64,000 bases of DNA from Insolitispirillum peregrinum (GCF_900156605.1 NZ_FTOA01000003.1:558001-622000); one strand, 5' to 3'; positions 16,307 to 25,132 are shown, numbered from the stretch's first letter. The notes: generated from the sequence alone by a model not told the origin. Numbers and translations: made by a program.

Positions 16307-17521
16307 TTACAGCTGCTCGCTAGTGCGGCGAAAGACCGGGGTCAGGCCGAGCACGGCAATGGCACAGCACAGGCAGACCACCACCACCATCGCGGTCGGG
16401 GTGCCGTCGTTCAACAGGCTGACCAGAAAGCTCGACACCGCGCCGCAGCCAAAGCAGGCCGAGGTCAGGGCGGCGGCGGCGGCGCCGACATTGTTCGGGT
16501 ACAGCGCCATGATGCGGGCGGTCATGTTCGATGACTGCATGGCCGTAACGCCAATGATCGGCAGCAACGGCAGGACAATCGCCCACAGGCCCCCCACACC
16601 GAACACCCCGGCCAGCAGCAAGGGGATACTGCTGGCAAAGGCAATCAGCGCCGCCCGCAACGACAGGGTGGTCAGCGGCCAGCGGCTGACCAGACGGCTG
16701 TTGGCGACGGTGAACAGCATTTGCGACAGGATGTTGATGCCGAATAAAAAGCCGTAAAGCTGCGGCGACACCTGAAAGTGCTCGATATAGACAAACGGTG
16801 TTCCGGCGATATAGGCGAACATGGCGGCAAAGGTGCCGCCAGCGCACAGCACACAGCCCCATGCGGCGCGGTCGGTCAGCAGACGACCGTAAACGGCCAT
16901 CGCGGCACTCAGGCGCAGGCCGGACCGGCGTTCGGGCGGATGTGGTTCGGGAATGGCGAACCAGGTGATGGCAAAGGCGATCACCCCATAGACGGCCAGC
17001 AGCCAGAATACGGCGGTCCAGTCCCAGAAATACAGCAATTGCCCGCCGACCAGTGGCGCCATCATCGGGGTGATGGCGGTGACCAGCGCCACCAGAGACA
17101 GGATGCGGGCGGCGGCGTCGCGCGGATAGACGTCGCGCACAATAGCTCGCCCCAGCACGGCGGCCGCCCCGCCGCCGAACGCCTGCAAAAAGCGCAGGGC
17201 AATCAGCAGTTCAATCGAGCGGGCAAAGGCGCAGGCCAGCGAAGCGGCAATGAACAGGGCAATCCCGAACAGGATCACCGGGCGGCGACCGATGGCATCG
17301 GACACCGGGCCATAGATCAGCATGCCGATACAAAACCCCAGCAAAAAGCCGCTGAGGGTCCATTGCATCATCCCGGCATCAACGCCCAGATCACGGCCAA
17401 TCTGCGGCAGGGCAGGCAGGTACAGGTCAATCGACAGCGGGCCGAAAATGGCCAGCGATGCAAGAATGATCAGGCCCCAGCGCGTTCGGGTCAGGGGATG
17501 GGGCAGGGAAGGATGCGACAT
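16307..17521 (-). CDS. Bcr/CflA-family multidrug efflux transporter (MFS)
   Basis: This 404-residue inner-membrane protein has about twelve hydrophobic segments and belongs to the drug:H+ antiporter-1 group of the major facilitator superfamily. Family signs are the first helix with DLYLPALPQIGRDL near residue 28, the GPVSDAIGRRPV loop between helices 2 and 3, and RFLQAFGGGAAAVLGRAIVRD in helix 4 and after. The start at 17521 gives the normal N-terminus; the same frame stays open to an ATG at 17668 through a 16-base G tract that would encode a run of prolines, which I judge non-coding. It converges on the asparaginase gene. Confidence 0.9.
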   Translation of the reverse strand: MSHPSLPHPLTRTRWGLIILASLAIFGPLSIDLYLPALPQIGRDLGVDAGMMQWTLSGFLLGFCIGMLIYGPVSDAIGRRPVILFGIALFIAASLACAFARSIELLIALRFLQAFGGGAAAVLGRAIVRDVYPRDAAARILSLVALVTAITPMMAPLVGGQLLYFWDWTAVFWLLAVYGVIAFAITWFAIPEPHPPERRSGLRLSAAMAVYGRLLTDRAAWGCVLCAGGTFAAMFAYIAGTPFVYIEHFQVSPQLYGFLFGINILSQMLFTVANSRLVSRWPLTTLSLRAALIAFASSIPLLLAGVFGVGGLWAIVLPLLPIIGVTAMQSSNMTARIMALYPNNVGAAAAALTSACFGCGAVSSFLVSLLNDGTPTAMVVVVCLCCAIAVLGLTPVFRRTSEQL

Positions 17522-17568
17522 GCAGGCAGGCTCCGGGGCGATGTCTGGACACAGGGACGGCACGATGT

Positions 17569-17584
17569 GGGGGGGGGGGGGGGG
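17569..17584. repeat. Homopolymeric tract of 16 G
   Basis: Sixteen consecutive G lie 48-63 bases upstream of the exporter start, in its probable leader or promoter. Tracts of this length slip readily during replication and can switch expression in other bacteria. Sequencing or assembly error in the tract length is possible. Confidence 0.75.
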
Positions 17585-17808
17585 AACCCGTCCTTTGTAG
17601 GGGAGGATGGCGGGAAAAAACCTCTGAATTTTTTGCATGGCTTGGCGTCTATCTGAAGGGGGAGGCATTTTGCCGGCCCATCCTGATGCTGCATTGCGGT
17701 GAATAACTTGCTATTAAGAAGCATTATTGATTGCAGCAGGGTCGAAACGTGCTAAAAAAAATCTTCTGCGCCACGCACACTCATGCCGCTGTTTAGGGGA
17801 ATTTACCA

Positions 17809-18609
17809 ATGCGCCGTTGCTGGACATACACCTCCTTGGCGTCAGGATTGCTGTTGGCTGCGACCCTGCCTCTGTCTGCTTTTGCTCAAGAGATTGCACC
17901 GTCGTCGGCTCCGGCTCCTGTCCTGCCCCATGACCTTTCGCCCTGGTCGATGTTCATGGCTGCCGACGTGGTGGTCAAATCGGTGATGATCGGGCTTGCT
18001 CTGGCGTCGCTGGCCACCTGGACCGTGTTTCTGGTCAAGGTGTTCGAGCTGCGCAGCGCACGCGGCCGCATCCGCGGGCTGATCGACCTGTTGCAGGATT
18101 GTCGCTCGCTGGCCGATGCCGGACAGGCGGTGCACGGGGCGAAAAAGGTCGAAAGCGGCCCGATTGATGTGGCGATCCTCGAAGCCCGCCTGTCGGCAGG
18201 GGTGCCCGGCGAAGGGCTGAAGGAGCGGGTGGCCTCGCGCCTGCACCGGCTGGAAGCCCGCGCCAACCACCGGCTGATCAAGGGCACCGGCATTCTGGCC
18301 AGCATCGGCTCGACCTCGCCATTCATCGGTCTGTTCGGCACCGTGTGGGGGATCATGAATTCCTTTATCGGCATTTCCCAGGCCCAGACCACCAATCTGG
18401 CGGTGGTGGCGCCGGGGATTGCCGAGGCCCTGCTGGCAACGGCGCTGGGGCTGGTGGCGGCCATTCCGGCGGTGCTGATTTACAACGCCTTTTCCCGCAG
18501 CATGGGCGGCTATCGGGCGTTGCTGTCCGACGTGTCTGCCGAAGTGCTGCGTCTGGTCAGTCGTGACCTCGACCGGCAGGCTCTGCCCCTGCGGGCCGCA
18601 GCGGAGTAA
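17809..18609 (+). CDS. exbB: TonB-system proton channel subunit ExbB
   Basis: This 266-residue MotA/TolQ/ExbB-family protein forms the proton channel that powers TonB. A signal peptide-like segment (residues 1-27, ending SAFAQ) precedes the first membrane helix near 50-70, as in the longer ExbB type. The last two helices near 165-190 and 200-225 carry the conserved SPFIGLFGTVWGIM and GIAEALLATALGL segments. It is followed within six bases by exbD. The 287-base gap before it, back to the exporter start, holds the G tract and an AT-rich stretch (17700-17760) that is the likely promoter; a Fur-type box could not be assigned with confidence. Confidence 0.92.
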   Translation: MRRCWTYTSLASGLLLAATLPLSAFAQEIAPSSAPAPVLPHDLSPWSMFMAADVVVKSVMIGLALASLATWTVFLVKVFELRSARGRIRGLIDLLQDCRSLADAGQAVHGAKKVESGPIDVAILEARLSAGVPGEGLKERVASRLHRLEARANHRLIKGTGILASIGSTSPFIGLFGTVWGIMNSFIGISQAQTTNLAVVAPGIAEALLATALGLVAAIPAVLIYNAFSRSMGGYRALLSDVSAEVLRLVSRDLDRQALPLRAAAE

Positions 18610-18614
18610 AAGCG

Positions 18615-19082
18615 ATGGCTGCACATCTCGACAGTGGTGGCGACGAGCTGCAGGAATCCCACGACATCAACGTCACGCCGTTCATTGACGTGATGCTGGT
18701 GCTGTTGATCATCTTCATGGTGGCGGCGCCGCTGGCAACCGTGCAGGTGCCGGTGGAGCTGCCCGCCAGCTCGGCGACCCCGACGCCGCCGCCCGACAAG
18801 CCGGTCTATCTGTCGGTGCAGGCGGACAAGAGCCTGTCGCTGGGCGATGATCCGATCAGTAAAGAAGCCCTTGCCGATGCCCTGCGGGTGGCCACCGACG
18901 GGAAAACCGATCAGCGTATTTTCCTGCGGGCTGACAAGACCATTGATTACGGCACGCTGATGGAGGTGATGGATTCCCTGCGCACTGCCGGGTATCTGAA
19001 AGTGGCGCTGGTCGGGTTGGAAACCCTGCCGCAAGACCCGGCTGCCCCTGCGGCGGCTCCGGTATCAGGGGGGACCCGATGA
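18615..19082 (+). CDS. exbD: TonB-system protein ExbD
   Basis: This 155-residue protein has a short cytoplasmic N-terminus, one membrane helix near residues 24-45 beginning NVTPFIDVMLVLLIIFMV, and a periplasmic domain, as expected for ExbD/TolR. The membrane aspartate in FIDVMLV is the conserved proton-transfer residue. It lies between exbB and tonB and overlaps tonB by four bases. Confidence 0.93.
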   Translation: MAAHLDSGGDELQESHDINVTPFIDVMLVLLIIFMVAAPLATVQVPVELPASSATPTPPPDKPVYLSVQADKSLSLGDDPISKEALADALRVATDGKTDQRIFLRADKTIDYGTLMEVMDSLRTAGYLKVALVGLETLPQDPAAPAAAPVSGGTR

Positions 19083-19900
19083 CCGGGGCGGTCGGCAGCT
19101 TTCCGCTGCCCCGGCTGACGCTGGACAGTACCGGTCTGCCGACCTATCGCCCGCGCCATGCCCGCTGGCTGGTGGGTGCCGTTTCGGCAGTGGCCCTGCA
19201 TGGTGCGGTGGCCGCTGCCGTGCTGTTGCCGTGGCAGGCGACCCCGCCGCCACCGCCACCGGCTGCGGAGGTACCGATCATGATCGACATGGCGCCGCTG
19301 GTGGCGCCGCCGCCGCCCCCTCCGCCGCCGCCGGAAGCCATTCCCGAGCCGGAGCCGGAACCGCTGCCGCTGCCCAAAATCGAGACTCCGCCGCTGCCCG
19401 CGCCCGAAGTGGCCTTGCCGCCGCCCAAGCCGGTGAAGAAAAAGACCGAGCCGAAGAAAGAACCGCCGAAGGTCAAAACGCCGCCGCAACCGCAACCGGT
19501 TACCGAGCCGGTGATGGACACGCCGCCCGATGCTCCGCCCGCGCCCCCGGCACCGGTGACACCGGCGGTAACCGCTCCCTCGGCCCCCAGCGCGATGGCC
19601 CAGCAGGCCGCCGCCTCGTGGCAATCGACCATTCAGGGGATTCTGGAACGCAAGAAACGCTATCCCCGCACCGCGCAGGCCCGTCGGCAGGAAGCGCGGG
19701 TGGTGGTGTCGTTCATCCTCAATGCACAGGGTGAAGTGTTGAGCACGCAACTGGTCAGCGCCAGCCCCTATGAGTCGCTGAACGAAGAAGTCCTCGACCT
19801 CCTGCAACGGGCCTCGCCGCTGCCGCCGCCGCCGCCGGAAACGATGCATGGCAGCACGTTGAAGGTAACGGTGCCGATTGATTTCACCATCCGGCGGTAA
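19079..19900 (+). CDS. tonB: Energy transducer TonB
   Basis: This 273-residue protein has one N-terminal membrane helix near residues 24-48, a long periplasmic Pro/Glu/Lys spacer (about residues 55-175) and a C-terminal TonB domain starting near YPRTAQARRQEA at 196. It transmits the proton motive force from ExbB-ExbD to outer-membrane receptors, usually for iron or cobalamin. No receptor gene lies nearby, so the cargo is unknown. It ends the operon; repeats of both dispersed families follow it. Confidence 0.92.
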   Translation: MTGAVGSFPLPRLTLDSTGLPTYRPRHARWLVGAVSAVALHGAVAAAVLLPWQATPPPPPPAAEVPIMIDMAPLVAPPPPPPPPPEAIPEPEPEPLPLPKIETPPLPAPEVALPPPKPVKKKTEPKKEPPKVKTPPQPQPVTEPVMDTPPDAPPAPPAPVTPAVTAPSAPSAMAQQAAASWQSTIQGILERKKRYPRTAQARRQEARVVVSFILNAQGEVLSTQLVSASPYESLNEEVLDLLQRASPLPPPPPETMHGSTLKVTVPIDFTIRR

Positions 19901-19912
19901 GTGTTTCGGGTC

Positions 19913-19927
19913 GTTAGACCAGCGTGC
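19913..19927. repeat. Fragment of family 2 repeat hairpin
   Basis: GTTAGACCAGCGTGC matches the hairpin arm of the family 2 copy at 20351-20365 exactly but lacks its partner arm and the rest of the element. It lies 13 bases after tonB and abuts the family 1 copy B. Confidence 0.6.
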
Positions 19928-19943
19928 TTTAAGCATGACGCCA

Positions 19944-20117
19944 CAGTCCACGACAGTTGGGAAACAACAGCGGGCTACCGCCCGGGCCCGTTTGGGGCCT
20001 GAGGCCCCAAGCCCCATTTTTTCTTTTATGATCAAAGGAATGGGGTCTGGGGCCGACTGGCCCCAGCGAGGTGTGGAGCAGCGCTCCACGTCCTTGCTAT
20101 CCTGCTGTTGTGCAGGA
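19944..20117. repeat. Dispersed palindromic repeat, family 1 copy B (degenerate)
   Basis: This copy is inverted relative to copy A. It keeps the AGTTGGGAAAC, CGGGCTACCGCCCG, GGGGCC-rich and GGAGCAGCGCTCC blocks in the same order, but its outer ends are worn (CAGTCCACGACA at 19944) and a second partial GGAGTGCTGCTCC block follows. It and the adjoining elements fill the 500-base gap between tonB and the lactate permease fragment. Confidence 0.75.
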
Positions 20118-20157
20118 TTATGGAGTGCTGCTCCACTCCGATCACAGTCCGGAGCAT

Positions 20158-20234
20158 AAAAAAAAGCCCCCACCGTTCCGTGCAACGGTGGGGGCCTCGA
20201 CTTTCCGGCCCAGGGGAACGAACCAGCCGGAAAG
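20158..20234 (-). terminator. Terminator hairpin and second stem downstream of the lactate permease remnant
   Basis: Read on the minus strand, a 12-base stem (20184-20195 with 20166-20177, GCCCCCACCGTT type) is followed by eight T, a strong rho-independent terminator. Just upstream of it on the same strand is a second stem (20226-20234 with 20201-20209). The pair ends the leftward permease transcript; a small stable RNA from this region is also possible. Confidence 0.8.
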
Positions 20235-20290
20235 GAAACGCTACAGGGGTCTTGTGATGCAGGGGAAGATCATGGTCTTCCCTCACAGCT

Positions 20291-20396
20291 AGAGCATTGT
20301 GCGAAAAGTGGAAACCGGTTTTCGCAAAAACAATGCGACAGAACAAAAAGGTTAGACCAGCGTGCCTGTGTCCGTTTCAACGCACGCTGGTCTAAC
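20291..20396. repeat. Dispersed palindromic repeat, family 2 copy 2
   Basis: This is the inverse of copy 1: the palindrome around AAACCGGTTTTCGC first, then the hairpin GTTAGACCAGCGTGC (20351-20365) with its perfect partner at 20382-20396. It lies between the permease stop codon and its terminator. Confidence 0.8.
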
Positions 20397-20399
20397 AGA

Positions 20400-20702
20400 T
20401 CAGGGGATCATCCACGGGGTCAGGTAGGCCTGGATCAGGGTGATCACACCGATGATGGTCACAAAGAACAGGCTGTGCTTGACGGTGAAGCGGAACAGGT
20501 TGGATTCCTGCCCGACCAGACCGACGGCAGCGCAGGCAACGGCGATTGACTGCGGGCTGATCATCTTGCCGGTGACGCCGCCGGTGGTGTTGGCGGCGAC
20601 CAGCAGGGTGTCATGCACGCCAATCTGCTGGGCGGTGGTGGCCTGCAGCGAGCAGAACAGGGCGTTCGACGAGGTGTCGGAGCCGGTCAGGAACACCCCG
20701 AT
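20400..20702 (-). pseudogene. lctP: L-lactate permease, C-terminal fragment
   Basis: The last 100 or so residues of a lactate permease (full length normally about 560) are readable: [14 protein letters not shown], then [20 protein letters not shown] and the final helix ending LTPWMIP. Both motifs are strongly conserved in the family. At 20700-20702 the family sequence stops and an in-frame stop follows at once in prophage DNA. The missing N-terminal 450 codons should lie beyond the right end of the prophage but are not there, so this is a remnant and cannot make transporter. Confidence 0.85.
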
Positions 20703-20735
20703 CTAGACAGGCGCAAAATTTTTCGCACCCGGCGC

Positions 20736-20785
20736 ATTAAAAACCGCAACGGCCCGCTTCGCAATAGGTGAGGCGGGCCGTTTTA
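20736..20785 (-). terminator. Terminator after the prophage late operon
   Basis: On the minus strand AACGGCCCGC (20782-20773) pairs with GCGGGCCGTT (20757-20748) and is followed by GCGGTTTTTAAT. It lies 25 bases after the D gene and close to the prophage end, so it shields host sequence from late transcription. Confidence 0.85.
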
Positions 20786-20806
20786 CGTGGCACATACGAG
20801 ATTGCA

Positions 20807-21793
20807 TCAAAGCGGGTTCGGCGGTGTCAAATCCAGTGAGGTTTTGAATGATCCGCTGAGGGTGTGGGTTGCTTTCTCCACCTTCCATGTCCCGTTCATT
20901 TCAGCGTCGGGGAACCCGGACAAGACAACCTTTCCTTCTGCGCGGATGCCGGGTTGACCGGGGCCGGACAGGCTGGCCCGCAGGTGGTTGCGTGCGGATG
21001 CTTCGAGGCGGGCACGGGCGGCAGACAAGGCTTCGGCCTCTGTTGCCTTGGTGCCGGGCACCACGTCTGCCCGTGCGCCTGGAGCCTGGTCGCCGACCGT
21101 CACTTCGGTTTTCTTGCCGGTGGCCGGATCGAGCCATGATGAGCGGGCGGCGACCACCTGATCACGGTCTTCAATGTCCAGAGTCCAGTCATCGCAATCC
21201 GCCGGGGTCAGCGTTGCCGGAACCTGAGCGGCCCCGGAGATGGTGGTTTCCCGGCCTTTGGGGGCGATGATCAACCGTTGATCCTGCGCCTTGGCGGTTG
21301 CTCCATGCAGTGCTGACAGCCGGGTCAGCAGGTTCATGTCGCTTTCTTCATGCTGGTTGATGTAGCCCGGCACGATGGCAGCCATCTCCGGGTGCATTGC
21401 CGGGGTCAAGCCGTGCCGGATGGCAATCGCTGTGCCGATATCGGCCATCGTCAGGCCATCATCCCATGAGGTGCTGCGGCGCTCGACCAGCTTGCTGCCA
21501 ACCGGTGCGGCGCGGGCAGTGATGGTGATCTGGCGCGGCTTGCCGGTGACTGACACCTTGGTAATCTGATAGGTACCACACTCGACATTGGCCCCGTCAT
21601 ACCCCAGCGCCACCTGCACCAGTTGCCCCCTGCGAGGCAAGGCGTAGCGGGTGCGCACGTCGGTAAACACAATAGAGACTTCATCGGACACCATGCCCCG
21701 TTCGTCGGTCACGGTGATGGACACCAGACCGTCCGCCAGCACCGCCGACACATCGTTGCCGCTGACATGCACCTGATACGACGGCTTGCGCAT
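20807..21793 (-). CDS. Phage late control D protein (P2 gpD-like tail protein)
   Basis: This 328-residue protein belongs to the gpD/VgrG-like family that forms the hub at the tip of contractile tails. The N-terminus (YQVHVSGNDVSAVLADGLVS) begins the first beta domain, and a GTWKVEKATHTLS segment ends the protein as in P2 gpD. It is the last gene of the leftward tail operon, in the same position as in P2, and its start forms TGATG with the stop of the X gene. Confidence 0.88.
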   Translation of the reverse strand: MRKPSYQVHVSGNDVSAVLADGLVSITVTDERGMVSDEVSIVFTDVRTRYALPRRGQLVQVALGYDGANVECGTYQITKVSVTGKPRQITITARAAPVGSKLVERRSTSWDDGLTMADIGTAIAIRHGLTPAMHPEMAAIVPGYINQHEESDMNLLTRLSALHGATAKAQDQRLIIAPKGRETTISGAAQVPATLTPADCDDWTLDIEDRDQVVAARSSWLDPATGKKTEVTVGDQAPGARADVVPGTKATEAEALSAARARLEASARNHLRASLSGPGQPGIRAEGKVVLSGFPDAEMNGTWKVEKATHTLSGSFKTSLDLTPPNPL

Positions 21794-22008
21794 CAGTCAA
21801 ACAGGCGCTGAGGCAGCGCCGCTCCCTGCACCGGGTTCGGCAGGCTGGGCAGGTTGACCACATCCCCCGCCATCAGCGCCTGTATCCGCCCGGCCAGTCC
21901 GGGATTTGCCTCAATCACCGCCTCATAGGCACCGGCCAGCGTGCCATAGGCATCCAGCACCACCCGATCCAGCCGGATACCGTCCTGATCCACAGCATAT
22001 GTCCGCAT
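21793..22008 (-). CDS. Phage tail protein X (P2 gpX-like)
   Basis: This 71-residue protein resembles P2 tail protein X, a small LysM-like protein. Recognisable parts are the DRVVLDAYGT start of the fold, the ANPGLA turn near residue 34 and the LPSLP end near 55. It sits between U and D exactly as in P2-type tails and helps complete the tail. Confidence 0.85.
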   Translation of the reverse strand: MRTYAVDQDGIRLDRVVLDAYGTLAGAYEAVIEANPGLAGRIQALMAGDVVNLPSLPNPVQGAALPQRLFD

Positions 22009-22013
22009 CTGCC

Positions 22014-22409
22014 TTACTCCCGATCACAGACCAGAGACAGGGACCACGCCTGCCGGGCAGGCGCATTGCCTGCCACGAACTGGCTGCTGTCTACCGACAA
22101 TGACTTGACCACCCATTCGCCCCAAACGTGCCCGGCGCTGTCGGTCATCAGCACGGCAGCACCACTGCGGATCATCGCCCGCAATCCATCCAGAGGCGTG
22201 ACGCCCCCCTGATCCAGCGGGAAGCGCACCCCCGACAGGTCAATGGTGCGCTGCCAGCCATAGTGCTGCTGGGTTGGCACTCCGCCCAGCGTGTCAATGG
22301 TGGCAATGCGGGCCTCCATGCTTTCCTTGAAGGCGTCATATTGCAGGGTCGGCAGGTCAAAGACCACATCCGGCCCCAGACGCATCTGCATTGTCGCTGA
22401 CATGCTCAC
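22014..22409 (-). CDS. Phage tail protein U (P2 gpU-like)
   Basis: This 131-residue protein matches the P2 gpU family: a start in MQMRLGPDVVFDLPT, a central HYGWQRTIDLSG segment near residue 48 and a C-terminal WGEWVVKSL near 98. gpU acts at the tail end during assembly. The gene overlaps the tape measure stop by four bases, keeping the T-U-X-D order of P2. Confidence 0.87.
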   Translation of the reverse strand: MSMSATMQMRLGPDVVFDLPTLQYDAFKESMEARIATIDTLGGVPTQQHYGWQRTIDLSGVRFPLDQGGVTPLDGLRAMIRSGAAVLMTDSAGHVWGEWVVKSLSVDSSQFVAGNAPARQAWSLSLVCDRE

Positions 22410-25132
22410 ACTCCATCGTACAAAGCACCGCCCGCGCTGGGGGAGGCACGTCCCCCCTGCGCCCGGCTGATCCTGTCCATCACCATCTGCGCGATGACTT
22501 CGGGGTCTACGCCCGGCCCGGCAGTGATGGTGATGTCATAGCGGTTGTGATTGGTGATGGTCGCACCACCACCACCGCCACCGGCATAGGCAGGCCCATC
22601 CGCCGCCATATCGCCGCCCGCTGGCACATCGATATCCGCACCGGCATCACCATCAACGGCCATGTCCGCCATTGCACCGTCCAGCCCCTGCCGGAGGACA
22701 CCCGTATCAACCTTTGGCTTTTCCCCGGTTGCCCCGGCGTCAGCCGTGGCGGTGTCGTCGCTCCCCATGTCAATGCCAACCAGATTGGCGGCCCACTGGA
22801 TGTATTTTTTGGCCTCGGCAATCTTTGGCATCAGGTATGCGCTGATTGCGTCCCAGTTTTCGATAACCGCCGACGCCACAAACCCGAGAATGGCCGGAAG
22901 TGCGGTAATCGGGTTGGTCAGGCTGGCAACACCGACCATCCGCAGGCCCATGATGACCGCCCGCACCGGGGCACCGGCCACGAACATCAGCCCCCGCCCC
23001 ATCCCCATGGAGGCACGACCAACGCCAGAGACACCCGCCGCCCCCAGTGCTCCCGCCGCGCCCAGCGTGCGCAGGCCGGCGGCAAATGACCGGGTCGGCA
23101 CCGCCAGCATGGCAGAGCGCAGGCGGGTCACCTGTCCCAGCATACCCCCCAGCCCCCCGGACCCGGCCCGCCGCACCCCGGCCAGCGCCCCGGCAAAGCG
23201 GTTGCTGCTGACGGCACCGGAAGCGGTTGCGGCACGCACACGGGCAAACATCACGGCGGCATCGTCCAACGGTGCACGGATGCCATTGATTGCCAGCCGT
23301 ACTGCCAGCGAGCCGACCTTGTACGTGACCAGAGCCGCCGCACCGTACATCACCACAGAAGTCAGGCCGGGGAACTGGGCCGACAGATCAGCAACCGTGT
23401 TGATAACCGATGCAACACCTCCGGCGATATGACCGAGGGTGTCCAGCATACTGCCGCCAGATCTTTGACTAAAGCCGGTAACAGCATTCTGCATCCGGGA
23501 CAGTTGGTAGTTGAAAAGTCCACTGACCTTTTCAAAATCCTTATCAATCACCCCGGATGAACTCAGGGCATCATCCTTGATCTTCTTGAACTCTTCAAAG
23601 TTCTGCATCATCGGCAAGATGAACTCCTTCACCTGCTGATCGCCGAACAGCTTTGACAGCTTGAAGGCATCGCCGCCGGTCAGGTCATTGATGCGCTGGA
23701 TCATGAACAGGATCGGGTCTTCCCCCGATGCCATTGCCGCCGTCAATTCCTGTTCCAGATTGATGCCCATGTCCGCAAAGTTCTTGACCGCATCTTCGCT
23801 GGTGATTTTTGACAGGAAGTTTTTCATGTTGTTGGCTGCCGCGTCTGCATCACCAGTGCCCTTGAAGGCGATTTGCAGCGATGCCCCCAGCGACGCCACC
23901 GCCCCGGCCCCCTGCATGCCCAGCAACTGGGCTTGCGCGCTCAGCGACGGCAGGAATTTCGCCATCTTGTCCAGTTCAAAGCCGCCGGACTTGCCCGACT
24001 GCGCCAGACTGTCGAGGGACTGGGCCAACCCGGTGGGCTTGATGCCCAGCGAGGTTTGCAGGGCGAAGGCCACCCCGGCCATGTCTTCCATGGCGGCTTT
24101 GGTGGCGGTGGCACCCTTGCCGATGGACCCCAGAGACTCCAGCGCCGCCGTCGGGTCCATACCCCGCCCAACCAGAATTTCCAGCCCCTCCAACAGATTG
24201 TTCTGCGATTGCCCGGTCTGGCGGCTGACCTCTTCAATCCGGTCGCGCACCTTGGTCAGGTCGTCGGCAGCCATCTGGGCGGTATTGCCAAACCGCACCA
24301 CCCGCTCCTGATAGTCCGCCGCCTGCATGATCGGTGCGGCAAACGACATGGCCGATGCCCCGGCGGATACGATCTCGCCCCCCATGGCCGACAGGCTTTC
24401 GCGGCGGGCCGTCCGGCGTTCGGTGGCGGAGTGCAGGGCAGACCGGGCAGCGGTGGCGCGAGCCAGTTGGTCGGCGGTCCTGGTTGCCTCTTCCCCCACC
24501 GCCTTCAGGTCGATCTTTGCCGCTTTGGCGGCGTCGGACATCGACCGCAAGTGCTCAAGATTGGCGCGATAGCCTGCCGCCGTGCGGCCAACCGCCGCCT
24601 TTGCCGCCTCGCTGGCGGCGGTCAACTGTTTGGTATTGGCCGCTGCCGCCGTCAATTCCTTGCCAAGCTGATCGGCCTTGACGCGGGCCGCTTCATAGGT
24701 GGCCTTCGCCTGCGCCATCGCCGCCCGTGCCTCTTCACTGGCGGCGGCAAGCTTTTTGGTCGGGCGAGTGGTGGCGGCAAGCTGCTTTTCCAGTGCCTCG
24801 GCCTTGACGCGGGCCGCTTCATAGGCGGTTTTGCTGTCGATGACGGCGGCTTTGGCCTGTGTGCTGGCTGCTGTGGCTGCCTGCAAGGGGGCGGCGCTGG
24901 CGGCAACCTGCGCCGTCAATGCTGCCGCCTTGGCGCGTGCCGCATCATAGGCGGCTTTGGTATCACTGACGGCGGCCTTTGCCTTGCGCCATCCCTCGAC
25001 CGTCGCCGCCCGCGCCTGTAGGTCGCTGACCGTTTGGTCCAGCCGCGCCGCCGAGGTCTGGGCGGTGGTCATCCCGGCCCGGAAAGCGCTGGTGACAGCG
25101 GCACCGATCTCGACGGCAACGGCCAGTTTCAT
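22406..25132 (-). CDS. Phage tail tape measure protein
   Basis: This 908-residue protein sets tail length. The first 220 residues are a coiled coil made of three to four degenerate repeats of about 47 residues around TYEAARVKAxxLxxxL. A conserved TP901/P2-type core follows (NAVTGFSQRSGGSM near 566), then hydrophobic, glycine-rich segments near 610-780 typical of tape measure proteins. The Ala-rich end may be processed. It is preceded by the E/E' frameshift region, as in P2 and lambdoid tails. Confidence 0.9.
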   Translation of the reverse strand: MKLAVAVEIGAAVTSAFRAGMTTAQTSAARLDQTVSDLQARAATVEGWRKAKAAVSDTKAAYDAARAKAAALTAQVAASAAPLQAATAASTQAKAAVIDSKTAYEAARVKAEALEKQLAATTRPTKKLAAASEEARAAMAQAKATYEAARVKADQLGKELTAAAANTKQLTAASEAAKAAVGRTAAGYRANLEHLRSMSDAAKAAKIDLKAVGEEATRTADQLARATAARSALHSATERRTARRESLSAMGGEIVSAGASAMSFAAPIMQAADYQERVVRFGNTAQMAADDLTKVRDRIEEVSRQTGQSQNNLLEGLEILVGRGMDPTAALESLGSIGKGATATKAAMEDMAGVAFALQTSLGIKPTGLAQSLDSLAQSGKSGGFELDKMAKFLPSLSAQAQLLGMQGAGAVASLGASLQIAFKGTGDADAAANNMKNFLSKITSEDAVKNFADMGINLEQELTAAMASGEDPILFMIQRINDLTGGDAFKLSKLFGDQQVKEFILPMMQNFEEFKKIKDDALSSSGVIDKDFEKVSGLFNYQLSRMQNAVTGFSQRSGGSMLDTLGHIAGGVASVINTVADLSAQFPGLTSVVMYGAAALVTYKVGSLAVRLAINGIRAPLDDAAVMFARVRAATASGAVSSNRFAGALAGVRRAGSGGLGGMLGQVTRLRSAMLAVPTRSFAAGLRTLGAAGALGAAGVSGVGRASMGMGRGLMFVAGAPVRAVIMGLRMVGVASLTNPITALPAILGFVASAVIENWDAISAYLMPKIAEAKKYIQWAANLVGIDMGSDDTATADAGATGEKPKVDTGVLRQGLDGAMADMAVDGDAGADIDVPAGGDMAADGPAYAGGGGGGATITNHNRYDITITAGPGVDPEVIAQMVMDRISRAQGGRASPSAGGALYDGV

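Noticed and set aside
17522-17668. An N-terminal extension of the exporter from ATG 17668
   Set aside because: It would run through the G tract as polyproline with no signal sequence, whereas ATG 17521 gives the normal family start.
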